A stretch of 64,000 bases of DNA from JBCCGG01 sp039029395 (GCA_039029395.1 JBCCGG010000024.1:1-64000); one strand, 5' to 3'; positions 25,021 to 35,299 are shown, numbered from the stretch's first letter. Notes: a model not told the origin generated them from the sequence alone. A program made the numbers and translations.

Positions 25021-25470
25021 ATGCTGCGCGCGACCGAGATCAAGCGAAAGGGCGAGTGGCAGGGTCCGGCGGCCGACCACGTCGTGCTCGCCTATCAGGA
25101 ACGCCACCGTCGGCGCATCGCCATGACTGGGCAGGGCGGTCTTGCCTTCTTGCTGGACCTGCCGCGCGCGGCGAGCTTGAAGGAGGGCGATGGCCTGGTC
25201 CTGGAGGACGGCAGGCTGGTTGCCGTCGGGGCCGCGCCGGAACCGCTTCTGGAGATCACCTGCCGGGACCCAGAGCACCTGACCCGGCTCGCTTGGCATC
25301 TGGGCAATCGCCATCTGCCGACCCAAATTTCGGGCGCCGCACTCCTTATCCTGGACGATCACGTCATCGCCGAGATGGCCCGGGGTCTGGGCGCCGATGT
25401 GCGGCCGGTCGAGGCCGCCTTCGAACCCGAAGGCGGCGCCTATGGACAGGCTGACCATGGTCATGGCTGA
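25021..25470 (+). CDS. ureE: Urease accessory protein UreE (nickel metallochaperone)
   Basis: 149 residues with the UreE core HLTRLAWHLGNRHLPTQI and LILDDHVIAEMARGLGADVRP. The C-terminal tail is short (ADHGHG), so it lacks the long His-rich tail of Klebsiella UreE; nickel storage capacity should be small. It overlaps the start of ureF. Confidence 0.9.
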   Translation: MLRATEIKRKGEWQGPAADHVVLAYQERHRRRIAMTGQGGLAFLLDLPRAASLKEGDGLVLEDGRLVAVGAAPEPLLEITCRDPEHLTRLAWHLGNRHLPTQISGAALLILDDHVIAEMARGLGADVRPVEAAFEPEGGAYGQADHGHG

Positions 25471-26127
25471 GCAGGCGCTCTACCGGCTCTTGACCTGGCT
25501 CTCGCCGAGTTACCCGGTGGGTGCCTACGCCTATTCCCACGGCCTGGAATGGGCCGTCGAGACCGGCCGCGTGCGGGACGAGGCGACGCTCCAACGGTGG
25601 ATCGAGCAGCTGATGGTCGCCGGCAGCGGCTGGAGCGACGCCGTGTTGTTTGCCTGCGCCCACGACTGCGCCGGGGACGAGGCGGCGCTGGCGGACCTCA
25701 ATCAGCTCGCGCTTGCTCTGGCACCAAGCAAGGAACGTGCCCTGGAAACCGAGGCCCAAGGCAAGGCCTTTCTGCAGATCACACTCGAGGCCTGGCCCTG
25801 GCCTGGCTGCGAGGCCCTGGCGCTCGGGCCCAAGGTCGCTTATCCCGTCGCGGTTGCGATTGCCGCCAGCGGGCACGGGATCGCCAGGCAGCCGGCCTTG
25901 AGCGCCTATTGCCACGGCTTGGCAGCCAATCTGGTCTCTGCCGGCGTGCGGCTCATTCCTCTTGGCCAAAGCGCCGGCCAGCGCATCACGGCGGCGCTCG
26001 AACATCCCATCAGCCAAACGGTGCGCGCGGCCTGCGCCGCAGGGGCCGATGATATCGGCGGTTCTGCGGTCGTCTCCGACATTGCCTCCATGGCCCATGA
26101 AACCCAACGCACGAGGCTATTCAGATC

Positions 26128-26131
<4 letters not shown>
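25442..26131 (+). CDS. ureF: Urease accessory protein UreF
   Basis: 229 residues. LTWLSPSYPVGAYAYSHGLE is the family signature. The start is uncertain: ATGs at 25442, 25457 and 25463 all fall within the ureE end, giving 29, 14 or 8 bases of overlap; 25442 is used here. Acts with UreD as the GTPase-activating checkpoint for UreG. The stop overlaps the ureG ATG (ATGA). Confidence 0.9.
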
Positions 26132-26784
<653 letters not shown>

Positions 26785-26804
26785 AGCGCGCCGCCGTCGC
26801 ACGC

Positions 26805-26832
26805 TTTGATCGAGCTTGACAAGACTTACAAT
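26805..26832 (+). promoter_or_regulatory. Possible promoter for the methyltransferase gene
   Basis: TTTGAT, 16 bases, TACAAT. The -10 has five of six consensus bases. It lies about 80 bases ahead of the ATG at 26912, after ureG. A separate TTGACA at 26816 has no usable -10. Weak, by-eye call. Confidence 0.25.
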
Positions 26833-26911
26833 CAGCGCGGACAGTGGTCTTTGGGCCGCTGCCGCCTTTGCTGCGACATGCCGATTGGTCCGCGGAAGGA
26901 CCCTTTCGATC

Positions 26912-27778
26912 ATGAATTCAGCCACGATTTTCATTGGCATAGTCTTCTTTGTTCTATTGCTTCTGTGCTTGGCTCTGCTTTCGCCGGCTCTTTATCTGTG
27001 GCTCAAGACCCGCGGTAAGAGCAAAGGCGAGCTCTACGACCTGCTCTATTCGCTCGATTGGGGCGAGACAACAACGAACAACTTTGGATATGCGCCGGCC
27101 GATGGCGACGGCGACGAGCGCTACCAACTTCAGATGTACCGGGAGATCCATCGGCTGTACCACCATTGCGCTCAAACCAATGGTCCGGAGCGCTTGCTTG
27201 AAGTCAGCTGCGGGCGAGGGGGTGGGCTCGCCCAGCTTGTGACGCTTTGGGACCCGACGCCCTTTTCCGTTGGCCTGGACTTCTCGGTTAACGCCCTTGA
27301 GTTCTGCAGGCGGCGTTATCTCAAGACCGGCGACCCATGGTTTGTCGCCGGCTCCGCGGTCGAACTTCCGTTCGAAGATGCCTCCTTCGACGTGATCGTC
27401 AATGTGGAGGCGTCACACGTCTACAGCGACGTTCCCGATTTCCTGAGAGAGGTGTACCGGGTGTTGCGGCCCCACGGCGCCTTTCTCTACGCGGACTACC
27501 GCAGGCCGCACCACGCGGAGGATCTTGAGCAGCTGCTGCGCGAGACCGGTTTCGACGGCTCGTTTCGCGACATCACGGATAATGTGATCCAATCCTGCGA
27601 GCTGGACAGCGAGCGAAGACGACGCCTGATCCAAAGCACCGCGCCCTGGTTCATCCGCTGGCTGACCGGTCCGCGATTGAAGAGCTATGCCAGGCTCAAA
27701 GGCAGCGCCAAACTAGGGCGCTTTCAATCGCGCGAGCAGATCTACTTCATGACCTGCATGACGAAGGTTTCGGCTTGA
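26912..27778 (+). CDS. Membrane-anchored class I methyltransferase
   Basis: 288 residues from ATG 26912 (GGAAGGA upstream). The first 30 residues are a strong helix, ATIFIGIVFFVLLLLCLALL, followed by a SAM-dependent methyltransferase: motif I LLEVSCGRGGGLAQLV, post-I GLDFSVNALEFCRRR and motif IV/V ASFDVIVNVEASHVYSDVP, FLREVYRVLRPHGAFLYAD. The order and HVY motif recall lipid O-methyltransferases of the phthiotriol/phenolphthiotriol type, so a membrane lipid or quinone-like substrate is plausible. That substrate is inference. Converges with the next gene, 18 bp apart. Confidence 0.72.
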   Translation: MNSATIFIGIVFFVLLLLCLALLSPALYLWLKTRGKSKGELYDLLYSLDWGETTTNNFGYAPADGDGDERYQLQMYREIHRLYHHCAQTNGPERLLEVSCGRGGGLAQLVTLWDPTPFSVGLDFSVNALEFCRRRYLKTGDPWFVAGSAVELPFEDASFDVIVNVEASHVYSDVPDFLREVYRVLRPHGAFLYADYRRPHHAEDLEQLLRETGFDGSFRDITDNVIQSCELDSERRRRLIQSTAPWFIRWLTGPRLKSYARLKGSAKLGRFQSREQIYFMTCMTKVSA

Positions 27779-27796
27779 AGTGAAGAAACGGCGGTT

Positions 27797-28459
27797 TCAG
27801 CGCTTGCGCGCCAATGTGATGCCGTCGCCCATGGGAATCATGGAGAGCGTGACGCGCTCCTCCTGGTGCAGCAGCTTGTTGAGCGCGCGAATCGCCCGGG
27901 TGTCGTCGTCCTGGTGGTCGTGATCGGCGACCTTGCCGCCCCACAGCACGTTGTCGACCATCATCAAGCCGCCTTGGCGCAGCAAGGCAAGCGCGTGCTC
28001 GGCATAGGCCGCGTAGTTCTCCTTGTCGGCGTCTATGAAGACCAGATCGAAGCTTTCGTGATGGCCGTCTTCCAGCATTGCCTCCAGGGTCTCCAGGGCC
28101 GGCGCCAGGCGGAGCTCGATCTTGTGGCCGTGGTCTGATTCGGCCCAGTAGCGCCGGGCGATCGACGTGAACTCTTCGCTGATGTCGCATGCGATCAGCT
28201 GACCGTCGTCGGGCAGTGCATGGGCCATGGCAAGAGCGCTGTAGCCGGTGAAGGTGCCGATCTCGAGGACCCGCCGGGCGCCGATCAGTTCGACCACCAA
28301 GGTCATGAACTGGCCCTGCTCAGGACTGATCTGCATCATCGACGCGGGATGGGCGGCGGTCTCTTCGCGCAGGCGCGCCAGGATTTCAGGTTCGCGCAGA
28401 GAAACCTCGAGCAGGTGGTCGTAAAGCGCGTCGGTCAGGTTGATGGTCCGCGAAGCCAT
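27797..28459 (-). CDS. Class I O-methyltransferase (caffeoyl-CoA OMT-like)
   Basis: 220 residues from MASRTINLTDALYDHLLEVS. Family pattern: QISPEQGQFMTLVVELIGARRVLEIGTFTGYSALAMA, ACDISEEFTSIARRYW, FDLVFIDADKENYAAYAEHAL and GGLMMVDNVLWGGKV. The D...DADK/DN metal and catalytic triad of catechol/caffeoyl-CoA OMTs is present. Probably methylates a catechol-like small molecule with Mg2+. Divergent from the following gene with a gap of about 100 bp. Confidence 0.85.
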   Translation of the reverse strand: MASRTINLTDALYDHLLEVSLREPEILARLREETAAHPASMMQISPEQGQFMTLVVELIGARRVLEIGTFTGYSALAMAHALPDDGQLIACDISEEFTSIARRYWAESDHGHKIELRLAPALETLEAMLEDGHHESFDLVFIDADKENYAAYAEHALALLRQGGLMMVDNVLWGGKVADHDHQDDDTRAIRALNKLLHQEERVTLSMIPMGDGITLARKR

Positions 28460-28559
28460 AGCGACAAGATTCCTTTTCAACAAAGAGCGCGACGCGAGCC
28501 GGTTGCCCGCGCCCTTCGACTGGGTCAAGCTCTGCCCCGTGATCATGGAGACTGTGGCG

Positions 28560-29417
28560 ATGAGCGAGCCGGAGCACGCTTTCAAGACTAGCACCGAATT
28601 CCAGGAGGTCTACGACCTTGCCGACCCCAGCGCCTACTTTCAGGCCCTGGCGCCGCTCAACTACCGCATGCCCCAGGTCACCTGCGATGTGCTGCGACAT
28701 CTGGCGCCGACGCTTCGCGACGCGTTCGGTGCCGAGCGCTTGCAAGTGCTCGACTTCGGCTGCGGGTTCGGCGTCAACGGCGCCCTATTGACCCACCGGG
28801 TGAGCCTGGAGGAGATCTACGCCCACTTCGCCCAGGAGACGAGCAACTTGGCGCGCGACCAGGCGTTCTTTCAGCCCCGGCGCCAGGCCGATCCGGGCTT
28901 CGAGGTCGGCGGTCTCGACATCGCCGAGCAGGCGCTGGCCTACGGCCGAGCGCTTGGCTTCCTGGGCACGGTCTTCTCGGACGACGCGACCGACGGTCCG
29001 ATCGTGCCGCCGCTCGCCGACTATCTCGCTGGCACCCACGTAATCATCGAGACAGGTGCGGTTTTCGAGGCCTTGATGCCGGCGGTCGACAACCTGCTCG
29101 GCGCGTGCGACCCGGCCCGGCGCCCCTGGGTCCTGGCCTCGCCTAGGCCCGACGTGGACTCTCGCCTGCTGCTCCAGGTCTTCCAGCGCCACGGCTACAC
29201 ATTCCAGACCTGCAATCGGCGGCCGATCTCCTACCGGAAGATGCTTGGCGCGACGGAGCGCGAAGATGCCATAAGGATCATCGAGGCACGGGGCGACGAC
29301 TCCGCAGCCCTGCTCAAGGACGGCTGGTTCCATGTTGACCTGGTGCTCGCCCGACCGGCGGACACGCGCGCGCCGTCGCTTGACGATCTCTTGGCCCAAC
29401 TTGACGAGGAGCTATAA
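28560..29417 (+). CDS. Methyltransferase-like protein of unknown substrate
   Basis: 285 residues. The ATG at 28560 has GGAG nine bases upstream; an ATG five codons earlier and longer frames lack such a site. The N-terminal part has LQVLDFGCGFGVNGALLT (SAM motif I) but the segment after it is diverged (HRVSLEEIYAHFAQ), and a second glycine-poor region follows (GGLDIAEQALAYGRALG resembling a nucleotide site with an acidic residue). Ends with DDLLAQLDEEL. No known named family. First of four plus-strand genes (this gene, amidase, sulfotransferase-like, DUF2165) spaced by 1-13 bp, so likely one transcript. Confidence 0.6.
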   Translation: MSEPEHAFKTSTEFQEVYDLADPSAYFQALAPLNYRMPQVTCDVLRHLAPTLRDAFGAERLQVLDFGCGFGVNGALLTHRVSLEEIYAHFAQETSNLARDQAFFQPRRQADPGFEVGGLDIAEQALAYGRALGFLGTVFSDDATDGPIVPPLADYLAGTHVIIETGAVFEALMPAVDNLLGACDPARRPWVLASPRPDVDSRLLLQVFQRHGYTFQTCNRRPISYRKMLGATEREDAIRIIEARGDDSAALLKDGWFHVDLVLARPADTRAPSLDDLLAQLDEEL

Positions 29418-29424
29418 GCGCAAT

Positions 29425-30846
29425 ATGAGCGCCGACATGGATCTTTGCTACATGACCGCCAGCGAGGCCCGGCGGCGGTTCGCCGAGGGCTCGCTCTCGC
29501 CGGTCGAGCTGGTCTCCGCTTTGATCGAGCGGATCGAGGCGGTCAATCCGCCCGTCAACGCGCTGACCTACAGCTTCCCGGAGCGTGCGCTGACCCAGGC
29601 CAAGAAGGCCGAGGCCCGCTACCGCGCCCGGGGCGCCAAGGCCAGGCCCCTGGAAGGCCTGCCGGTCATGATCAAAGACGGCCACGACGTGAAGGGCGAG
29701 ATCACGACCTATGGCTCCCGGCTCTATGCCGATCACCGGCCGGAGACCTCTTACTATCATATCGAGCGTTTGTTCCGGGCTGGCGCGATCCTGCTGGGGC
29801 GCACGACGACGCCGGAGTTCGGCGCCGCGACGATCTGCCACTCGGACCTGTGGGGTGTGACCCGCAACCCCTGGAACCTGGAAAAGAGCCCGGCCGGCTC
29901 GGGCGGTGGGGCAGGAGCCGCGCTCGCGCTCGGCATGACCCCTTTGTGCGACGGTGCCGATTACGGCGGTTCGATCCGCAACCCGGCCTCGGCCAGCGGG
30001 GTGGTCGGTTTCCGCTCGCCCTCGGGGCGGATCCCCAAGCGGCCGCCTTGGAACTTCAACAATTGGAGCGCCTTCGGCCCCATGACGCGCTCGGTCGCCG
30101 ACGCGGCGCTGATGGAGAACGTCATGGCCGGGCCCCATTTGGGCGACATCATGTCCCTGCCGACCCGCAAGCTAATTCCCAAGGTATTGGAGGGGATTTC
30201 CGGTTGGCGCATCGCCTGTTCGCCCGATTTGGGCCATTTCCCGATCGACCCGGATGTGGCGGCCAACACGAAGAGAGCCCTGGAAGCCTTTCGGGAGCTC
30301 GGCTGCGAGGTCGAGGAGGTCGCGCTGCCCTGGGGCGAAGAGGTCCTGTCGGCCGCTATGGTTCACTACCGCACCTTCAAGGATCTGGGCGCCGAGGACA
30401 TGACGGACCAGCAGAAGGCTCTGCTGTGCGACTTCCTGCGCCGGGGCGATGAGTACTTCCAAGGCAGGAACAAGGTCTCCTTGGCCCGCTCGACTGAGCT
30501 GCGCGGCGAAATGTATCAAGCGCTCGAGCCGATCTTCCGGCGCTGCCGGGTTTTGCTTTGCCCGACCCTTGCGCTGCCCGCGCCGCCGGCCGAGCTCCAT
30601 CCGATCGACGGCGATGTTCGAATCAACGGCGTCAAGGTCGACCCGACCTTGGGCTGGACGCTGTGCTATCCGATCAACATGTTGGGCCAGCTACCGGCGA
30701 TCAGCGTGCCGAGCGGCTTCGCCTCCAATGGCGTGCCGACCGGCTTGCAAATCGTCGGCCGGCCCTATGACGACGTCAGCGTGTTTCGCGCCGCCGCCGC
30801 CTTCGAAGGGGCGCGGCCGTGGGACGGTCACCGACCAGAGTTGTGA
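29425..30846 (+). CDS. Amidase signature family hydrolase
   Basis: 473 residues from ATG 29425, 7 bp after the previous stop. The Ser-cisSer-Lys triad is visible: K84 (LPVMIKDGHDVKG), S159 (SPAGSGGGAGAALA) and S183 (GADYGGSIRNPASAS). Acts on an amide, ester or peptide-like bond; GatA-like glutamyl-tRNA role is unlikely because gatB/gatC do not accompany it. Neighbours suggest a catabolic amidase. Confidence 0.88.
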   Translation: MSADMDLCYMTASEARRRFAEGSLSPVELVSALIERIEAVNPPVNALTYSFPERALTQAKKAEARYRARGAKARPLEGLPVMIKDGHDVKGEITTYGSRLYADHRPETSYYHIERLFRAGAILLGRTTTPEFGAATICHSDLWGVTRNPWNLEKSPAGSGGGAGAALALGMTPLCDGADYGGSIRNPASASGVVGFRSPSGRIPKRPPWNFNNWSAFGPMTRSVADAALMENVMAGPHLGDIMSLPTRKLIPKVLEGISGWRIACSPDLGHFPIDPDVAANTKRALEAFRELGCEVEEVALPWGEEVLSAAMVHYRTFKDLGAEDMTDQQKALLCDFLRRGDEYFQGRNKVSLARSTELRGEMYQALEPIFRRCRVLLCPTLALPAPPAELHPIDGDVRINGVKVDPTLGWTLCYPINMLGQLPAISVPSGFASNGVPTGLQIVGRPYDDVSVFRAAAAFEGARPWDGHRPEL

Positions 30847-30859
30847 AGGAGGACGTGCA

Positions 30860-31480
30860 ATGGCCCTTGCGGTTATCGGCGCCGGTTTCGGGCGCACCGG
30901 TACAGACTCCATGCGCCTGGCTCTTGAGCAGCTCGGCTTCGGACCCTGCCACCACATGAGCGAAGTGACGAGCAACCCCGACCAGCTGCGCCAATGGCGC
31001 GCTTTGGCCGACGGCCGGAAGCCGGATTGGGAGACGATTTTGGCCGGCTACCGCTCCGCCGTGGATTGGCCGTCCGCTTACTTTTGGCGCGAGCTTGCCG
31101 CGGCCTATCCGGACGCCAAGGTCCTGCTCACCCTGCGCAGTGCCGAAAGCTGGTACGAGTCCATGCGCAACACGATCATTCCGGTCATTGCCGACACCGA
31201 GGACCCGGCGTCGATCGGCAGGTGGGCGATTTCCGAGGGCACCTTCAGCGGCCGGCTCGAGGACCGGGAGCACGCGATCGCGGTGTTCGAGCGGAACACC
31301 GCCGAGGTGCAGGGGGCCTTCGGGCCCGAGCGCCTCCTGACCTACCATATCGGCGACGGTTGGACGCCGCTCTGCGCGTTCCTCGGCGTGCCGGTGCCCG
31401 ACGCGCCGTTCCCGCGCAGCAACTCGACCGCCGCTTTTCAAGCGGCCGTCGCCAAGCGGGAAGAGGGCAAGGGGCCTTAG
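30860..31480 (+). CDS. Sulfotransferase-family P-loop protein
   Basis: 206 residues. The nucleotide-binding start VIGAGFGRTGTDSMRLALEQLGF, followed by CHHMSEV, VDWPSAYFWRELAAAYPDAKVLLTLRSAESWYESM, matches the Sulfotransfer_4-like family (PAPS-using fold with the GxGRTGT loop and RxxxSWYxS segment). ATG at 30860 has GGAGGAC before it. Such proteins are frequent in alphaproteobacteria and their acceptors are unknown. Confidence 0.75.
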   Translation: MALAVIGAGFGRTGTDSMRLALEQLGFGPCHHMSEVTSNPDQLRQWRALADGRKPDWETILAGYRSAVDWPSAYFWRELAAAYPDAKVLLTLRSAESWYESMRNTIIPVIADTEDPASIGRWAISEGTFSGRLEDREHAIAVFERNTAEVQGAFGPERLLTYHIGDGWTPLCAFLGVPVPDAPFPRSNSTAAFQAAVAKREEGKGP

Positions 31481-31481
31481 G

Positions 31482-31982
31482 ATGTTCGCAATTCGTCTTT
31501 CTAAGGTGGTGATGACCGGGGGCCTGAGCATTTGGGGGTTACTGGTTGTCCTCGGCAACACCACCGACTACGGCACCAACTGGGCCTTCGTGCAGCACGT
31601 CTTGGCCATGGACACGATCTTCCCGGACTCCACGCTGAAGTGGCGTGCGATCACGGACCCAGAATACCAAAGAACGGCCTACTTGATTATCATCGTGACA
31701 GAGGGACTCACCGCCCTCGCATTTCTCATAGCCTCTGTTGCCATGGCGGCGCGGCTGCGCGCGCCGACCGAACAGTTCCGGCGGGCCAGGGCGCTCACGG
31801 CCTGGGGCGTCCTGCTCGGCTTCGGCCTTTACTTCATCGGATTCATGGCGATCGGCGCGGAGTGGTTCGCCATGTGGCAATCGAAGACCTGGAACGGCCA
31901 ACAGGCCGCCTTCATGTTCGTCGCCGTGATCTTGGCGGTCGGGATCTATGTCTTGCTCGACAACGACGGGTCGTCCGACTGA
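31482..31982 (+). CDS. DUF2165-family membrane protein
   Basis: 166 residues, four helices: MTGGLSIWGLLVVLGNTTDYGTNWAFVQHVLAMDTIFP is the family signature, then LIIIVTEGLTALAFLIASVAM and WGVLLGFGLYFIGFMAIG. Family function unknown. It starts 1 bp after the sulfotransferase stop. Its last 37 bp overlap the convergent Kef-type gene. Confidence 0.85.
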   Translation: MFAIRLSKVVMTGGLSIWGLLVVLGNTTDYGTNWAFVQHVLAMDTIFPDSTLKWRAITDPEYQRTAYLIIIVTEGLTALAFLIASVAMAARLRAPTEQFRRARALTAWGVLLGFGLYFIGFMAIGAEWFAMWQSKTWNGQQAAFMFVAVILAVGIYVLLDNDGSSD

Positions 31983-33568
31983 GCCTTGCCGGTCACAGCC
32001 TGGATCTGCTCGTCGATGTGCGCGGCGAAACCGGTGCCGGCCTCGGCGTAGATGTTGAAGGCCACATGGGCGCCGGCCTCGCGCAGGTCGTCCACCTGGT
32101 CGGGATACATGCAAACCGCGGCGATGTAGCCGTCGTAGCCGGTATGGGTGATCTGTTCCAGCGCGTACATGTTCGCCTGGTGCTCGGGCATGGCCAGCAT
32201 GACCAGGCGGTACTGGGTTTGTCCGGCCTTGACCCGCTCCCAGAAGTCGGAGTCCGTGGCGTCGCCTTGGACCACGTTGCGCCCGGCCGCCCGGTGCTCC
32301 TCGACCTTCTCGGCATTGCTCTCGACGCCGATAAGAATATCGCCGTAGGTCTCCTTGATGTGATCGTAGGCGCCGGTGCCGACCCGGCCCATGCCGAAAA
32401 TCACGATCTTGGCATCGCCGGTCTGGGTCGGCTTCTCCTCGGGATGGTCCGTTGCGGTCTCGAAGCGCACCACGGTGTCATGCCAGCGGGCATAGAGATT
32501 GTGGGCCAGGCTGTTGAGCGGCGAGGCGGCGACGAAGGAGATCGATAGCGCAATCGCGATGATGACTAGCCACTCGCCGCCGATCCAGCCGTTCTCGACA
32601 CCGATCGCGCCGACGATCAACCCAAACTCGCTGTAGTTGGCCAGGCTGTAGGCGGTCAGCAGAGAGGAGCGGGCGCGCAGGTTGAATCGAGTCAGGATGA
32701 GAAAGAAGAAGGCGACCTTTATCGGAATCAGCAGCACCAAAAGCAACGCAATGCCAAGGGCCCCTAGGGTCGGCGCCTCGGATAAGCCTATGCTGAGGAA
32801 AAAGCCGACCAGAAAGATTTCCTTGAAGCTGAAGAGGCTGTCGGCGATTTCCGAGGCGCGCTTGTGGGTCGCCATCAGCATGCCCATGATCAGCGCGCCC
32901 AGATCCGGCTTGAGGCCGACCAGTTGGAAGGTGTAGACGCCGACCGCGAGCGCCGAGAACAGCCCGAACAGCGGCAGCAGCTCGTCGTGGCCCAGGCGGT
33001 TCAGCATGAAGCCCAGGATCGGCCGCACGAAGATCAGGCCGATCAGCGCGAAGGCCCAGATCGATGGCACCTTGCCGGTCGAGATGGTCAGGAAGACGAC
33101 CGCGAAGATGTCCTGCATGATCAGGATGCCGATCGCCGTGCGGCCGTGCAGGGACGGCAGCTCGCCCTTTTCCTCCAGCACCTTGACGGCGAACACCGTG
33201 CTCGAAAAGCTGAGCGCGAAGGCGATCAGGAAAGCGGTCGCCAGATCGAGCCCGGCAAAGACCGAGATCCCGGTCAGCGACAGGGCATAGAACCCGAGCC
33301 CGAACAGTCCGACAATGACCAGCGCATGGACCGAGGCGCCGCCCCAGACCTCCGGGCGCGCCAGGCTTTTCAGCTTCAGTTTCAGGCCGATGGTAAAGAG
33401 CAGCAGGGTGACGCCCAGATCGGCGATGGTGTCGATCACGGCACCCGCCTTGACGCCGAAGGCCTGGAGCAGGAAGCCGGCGACCAGAAAACCGACCATT
33501 GGCGGCAGCTTGACCTGCCGGGCGGCAAAGCCGAGCACGAAGGCGACGGCAATCGAGATTGGATCCAT
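31946..33568 (-). CDS. CPA2-type cation/proton antiporter with TrkA-N domain (KefB/YbaL-like)
   Basis: 540 residues. Twelve-helix exchanger part (1 to about 370) with GLDLATAFLIAFALSFSSTVFAVKVLEEKGEL and ANYSEFGLIVGAIGV; the C-terminal KTN/TrkA-N domain has AKIVIFGMGRVGTGAYD, a GxGxxG nucleotide site. A Glu-containing antiporter pair is not checked. Likely potassium or sodium efflux in exchange for H+. Its 3' end overlaps the DUF2165 gene tail-to-tail by 37 bp. Confidence 0.85.
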   Translation of the reverse strand: MDPISIAVAFVLGFAARQVKLPPMVGFLVAGFLLQAFGVKAGAVIDTIADLGVTLLLFTIGLKLKLKSLARPEVWGGASVHALVIVGLFGLGFYALSLTGISVFAGLDLATAFLIAFALSFSSTVFAVKVLEEKGELPSLHGRTAIGILIMQDIFAVVFLTISTGKVPSIWAFALIGLIFVRPILGFMLNRLGHDELLPLFGLFSALAVGVYTFQLVGLKPDLGALIMGMLMATHKRASEIADSLFSFKEIFLVGFFLSIGLSEAPTLGALGIALLLVLLIPIKVAFFFLILTRFNLRARSSLLTAYSLANYSEFGLIVGAIGVENGWIGGEWLVIIAIALSISFVAASPLNSLAHNLYARWHDTVVRFETATDHPEEKPTQTGDAKIVIFGMGRVGTGAYDHIKETYGDILIGVESNAEKVEEHRAAGRNVVQGDATDSDFWERVKAGQTQYRLVMLAMPEHQANMYALEQITHTGYDGYIAAVCMYPDQVDDLREAGAHVAFNIYAEAGTGFAAHIDEQIQAVTGKAQSDDPSLSSKT

Positions 33569-33736
33569 CTACATTCCCCCGCTGGAGCCGCGCACCCCCT
33601 TGCGCGGTGCTCCATGAGCATTATGGAAGATTGCGGAGCTTTGTCCATGTGGCAAGGGAAGGGGACCGGCCTTGCACGCGCCGTTTGGCGGAGGCTAGGC
33701 TCAGTGTCCCAGCAGTCACGCCAAACGGGGAACCAA

Positions 33737-35299
33737 ATGCCGCTGACCGGACCAAACTTGGACGCGCCTACGGATCTGCCCAATGTTCTCAGCCGTGGTC
33801 TGACGAGCCGGCCGGACGATCTGGCGCTGGTCTCAGCCGAGACCCGCTGGACTTGGCGCGAGCTGCAGGCGGCCAGCGACCGGCTGGCGCGGGGCCTGCT
33901 GGGGCTTGGCCTCAAGCCGGGCGACCGGGTTGCCTCACTGATGCCCAACCGGGCGGCCCTGGTAATTCACTACCTGGCCTGCATGAAGGCCGGCTTGGTG
34001 ATCACCCCGCTCAACTACCGCTACATGCCGCCGGAGATCGACCACGCACTGGGCCTGAGCGGCGCCTCTGTGCTCTTCGCTCACGCCGAGCGGGCCGACG
34101 ACATCGCGGCCAGTCAGGAAGCCCGGAAACTGCCGCTTGGCTTGATCTCCTACGGCGGTGCGCTGGGCGACAGCCCGAGCTTCGAGCAGCTCTTGGCCAA
34201 AGAACCGCCGGCGCTCGAGCTGCCGACGCTCGACTATAAGACCCCGGCCTTCATCTTTTTCACCTCGGGCAGCACCGGCAAGCCGAAGGGTGTCACCCAC
34301 ACGCTGGAGACCTTCGGCTGGCTGGTCGCAAGCTTTGCCCAGAGCATGGAGCTTACGCCTGAGGACATTGTCCTACCGGGCTCCTCGATCTCTCACATCG
34401 GCTCTCTCATGTTGACCCTTGCGTCCTTCTCGGTGGGTGCCCGCTCCGACGTAGCGCGCACCTTCGACGGCGACGAGCTGCTGCCGCTGCTGCGCGACAC
34501 GCGGCCGACCGTAATGCTGATGCTGCCGGCCGCATTAATTGCCCTGATGCGCGACCACGACGCCAAGCACGACGACTTCACCTCTTTGCGTCTCTGCATC
34601 TCCGGCGGCGATAAGGTCTCGGCCGAGCTGGAGCGGGAATTCACCCAAATGGTCGGGTTCCCGATCGACGAGGTCTACGGCATGACGGAGTTCGGCGGCT
34701 CTCACCTGAACCCGCCCTCGGGAGTCAACAAGCTGGGATCGGTCGGTGTAACCTGCCCGGGCTATGCTTCCTCGCTGCGCGACGAGGCCGGCCAGGAAGT
34801 CGCGACCGGCGTCGATGGCCGGCTCTGGATCAAGAGCCCAGCCAACATGATCGGCTATTGGAACAATCCCAAGGCAACCGCGGAGACCATCGTCGACGGC
34901 TGGCTCGATACCGGCGACGTCATGACCGTCGACGAGGACGGATATTTCTGGTTCCACGGCCGCAAGAAGCAGATCATCGTCCACGACGGCTCGAACATTT
35001 GCCCGCAGGAGGTCGAGGAGGCGGTGGCGGCCCACCCGGCGGTCGCCCAAGCCGGCGTGGTCGGCGTCCACGACGCGGTGCACGGCGAGAATGTATGGGC
35101 ATATGTAACCTTGAAGGACGGCGCCGCCGCGCCGAGTTCTCAGGAGGTGATCCGTTGCGCCCGGCAGCTGGTCGGCTACAAAGCGCCCGAAGCGATCCAC
35201 GTCCTGGACGAGATGCCGCTCAACGCGACCGGCAAGGTCGACCGGGTGACTCTCAAGAAGCTTGCCGCCGACCGGGTCGCCGCGGAGCACCCAGCATAA
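33737..35299 (+). CDS. AMP-binding acyl-CoA synthetase-like ligase
   Basis: 520 residues from ATG 33737 (CGGGGAACCAA upstream). Motifs of the ANL superfamily: FFTSGSTGKPKGVTHT (P-loop), VYGMTEFGG, WLDTGDVMTVDEDG and LNATGKVDRVTLKKL (catalytic Lys). Activates a carboxylic acid as acyl-adenylate, then usually CoA thioester. Acyl substrate not inferable. It is divergent from the Kef-type gene with 168 bp between. Confidence 0.88.
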   Translation: MPLTGPNLDAPTDLPNVLSRGLTSRPDDLALVSAETRWTWRELQAASDRLARGLLGLGLKPGDRVASLMPNRAALVIHYLACMKAGLVITPLNYRYMPPEIDHALGLSGASVLFAHAERADDIAASQEARKLPLGLISYGGALGDSPSFEQLLAKEPPALELPTLDYKTPAFIFFTSGSTGKPKGVTHTLETFGWLVASFAQSMELTPEDIVLPGSSISHIGSLMLTLASFSVGARSDVARTFDGDELLPLLRDTRPTVMLMLPAALIALMRDHDAKHDDFTSLRLCISGGDKVSAELEREFTQMVGFPIDEVYGMTEFGGSHLNPPSGVNKLGSVGVTCPGYASSLRDEAGQEVATGVDGRLWIKSPANMIGYWNNPKATAETIVDGWLDTGDVMTVDEDGYFWFHGRKKQIIVHDGSNICPQEVEEAVAAHPAVAQAGVVGVHDAVHGENVWAYVTLKDGAAAPSSQEVIRCARQLVGYKAPEAIHVLDEMPLNATGKVDRVTLKKLAADRVAAEHPA

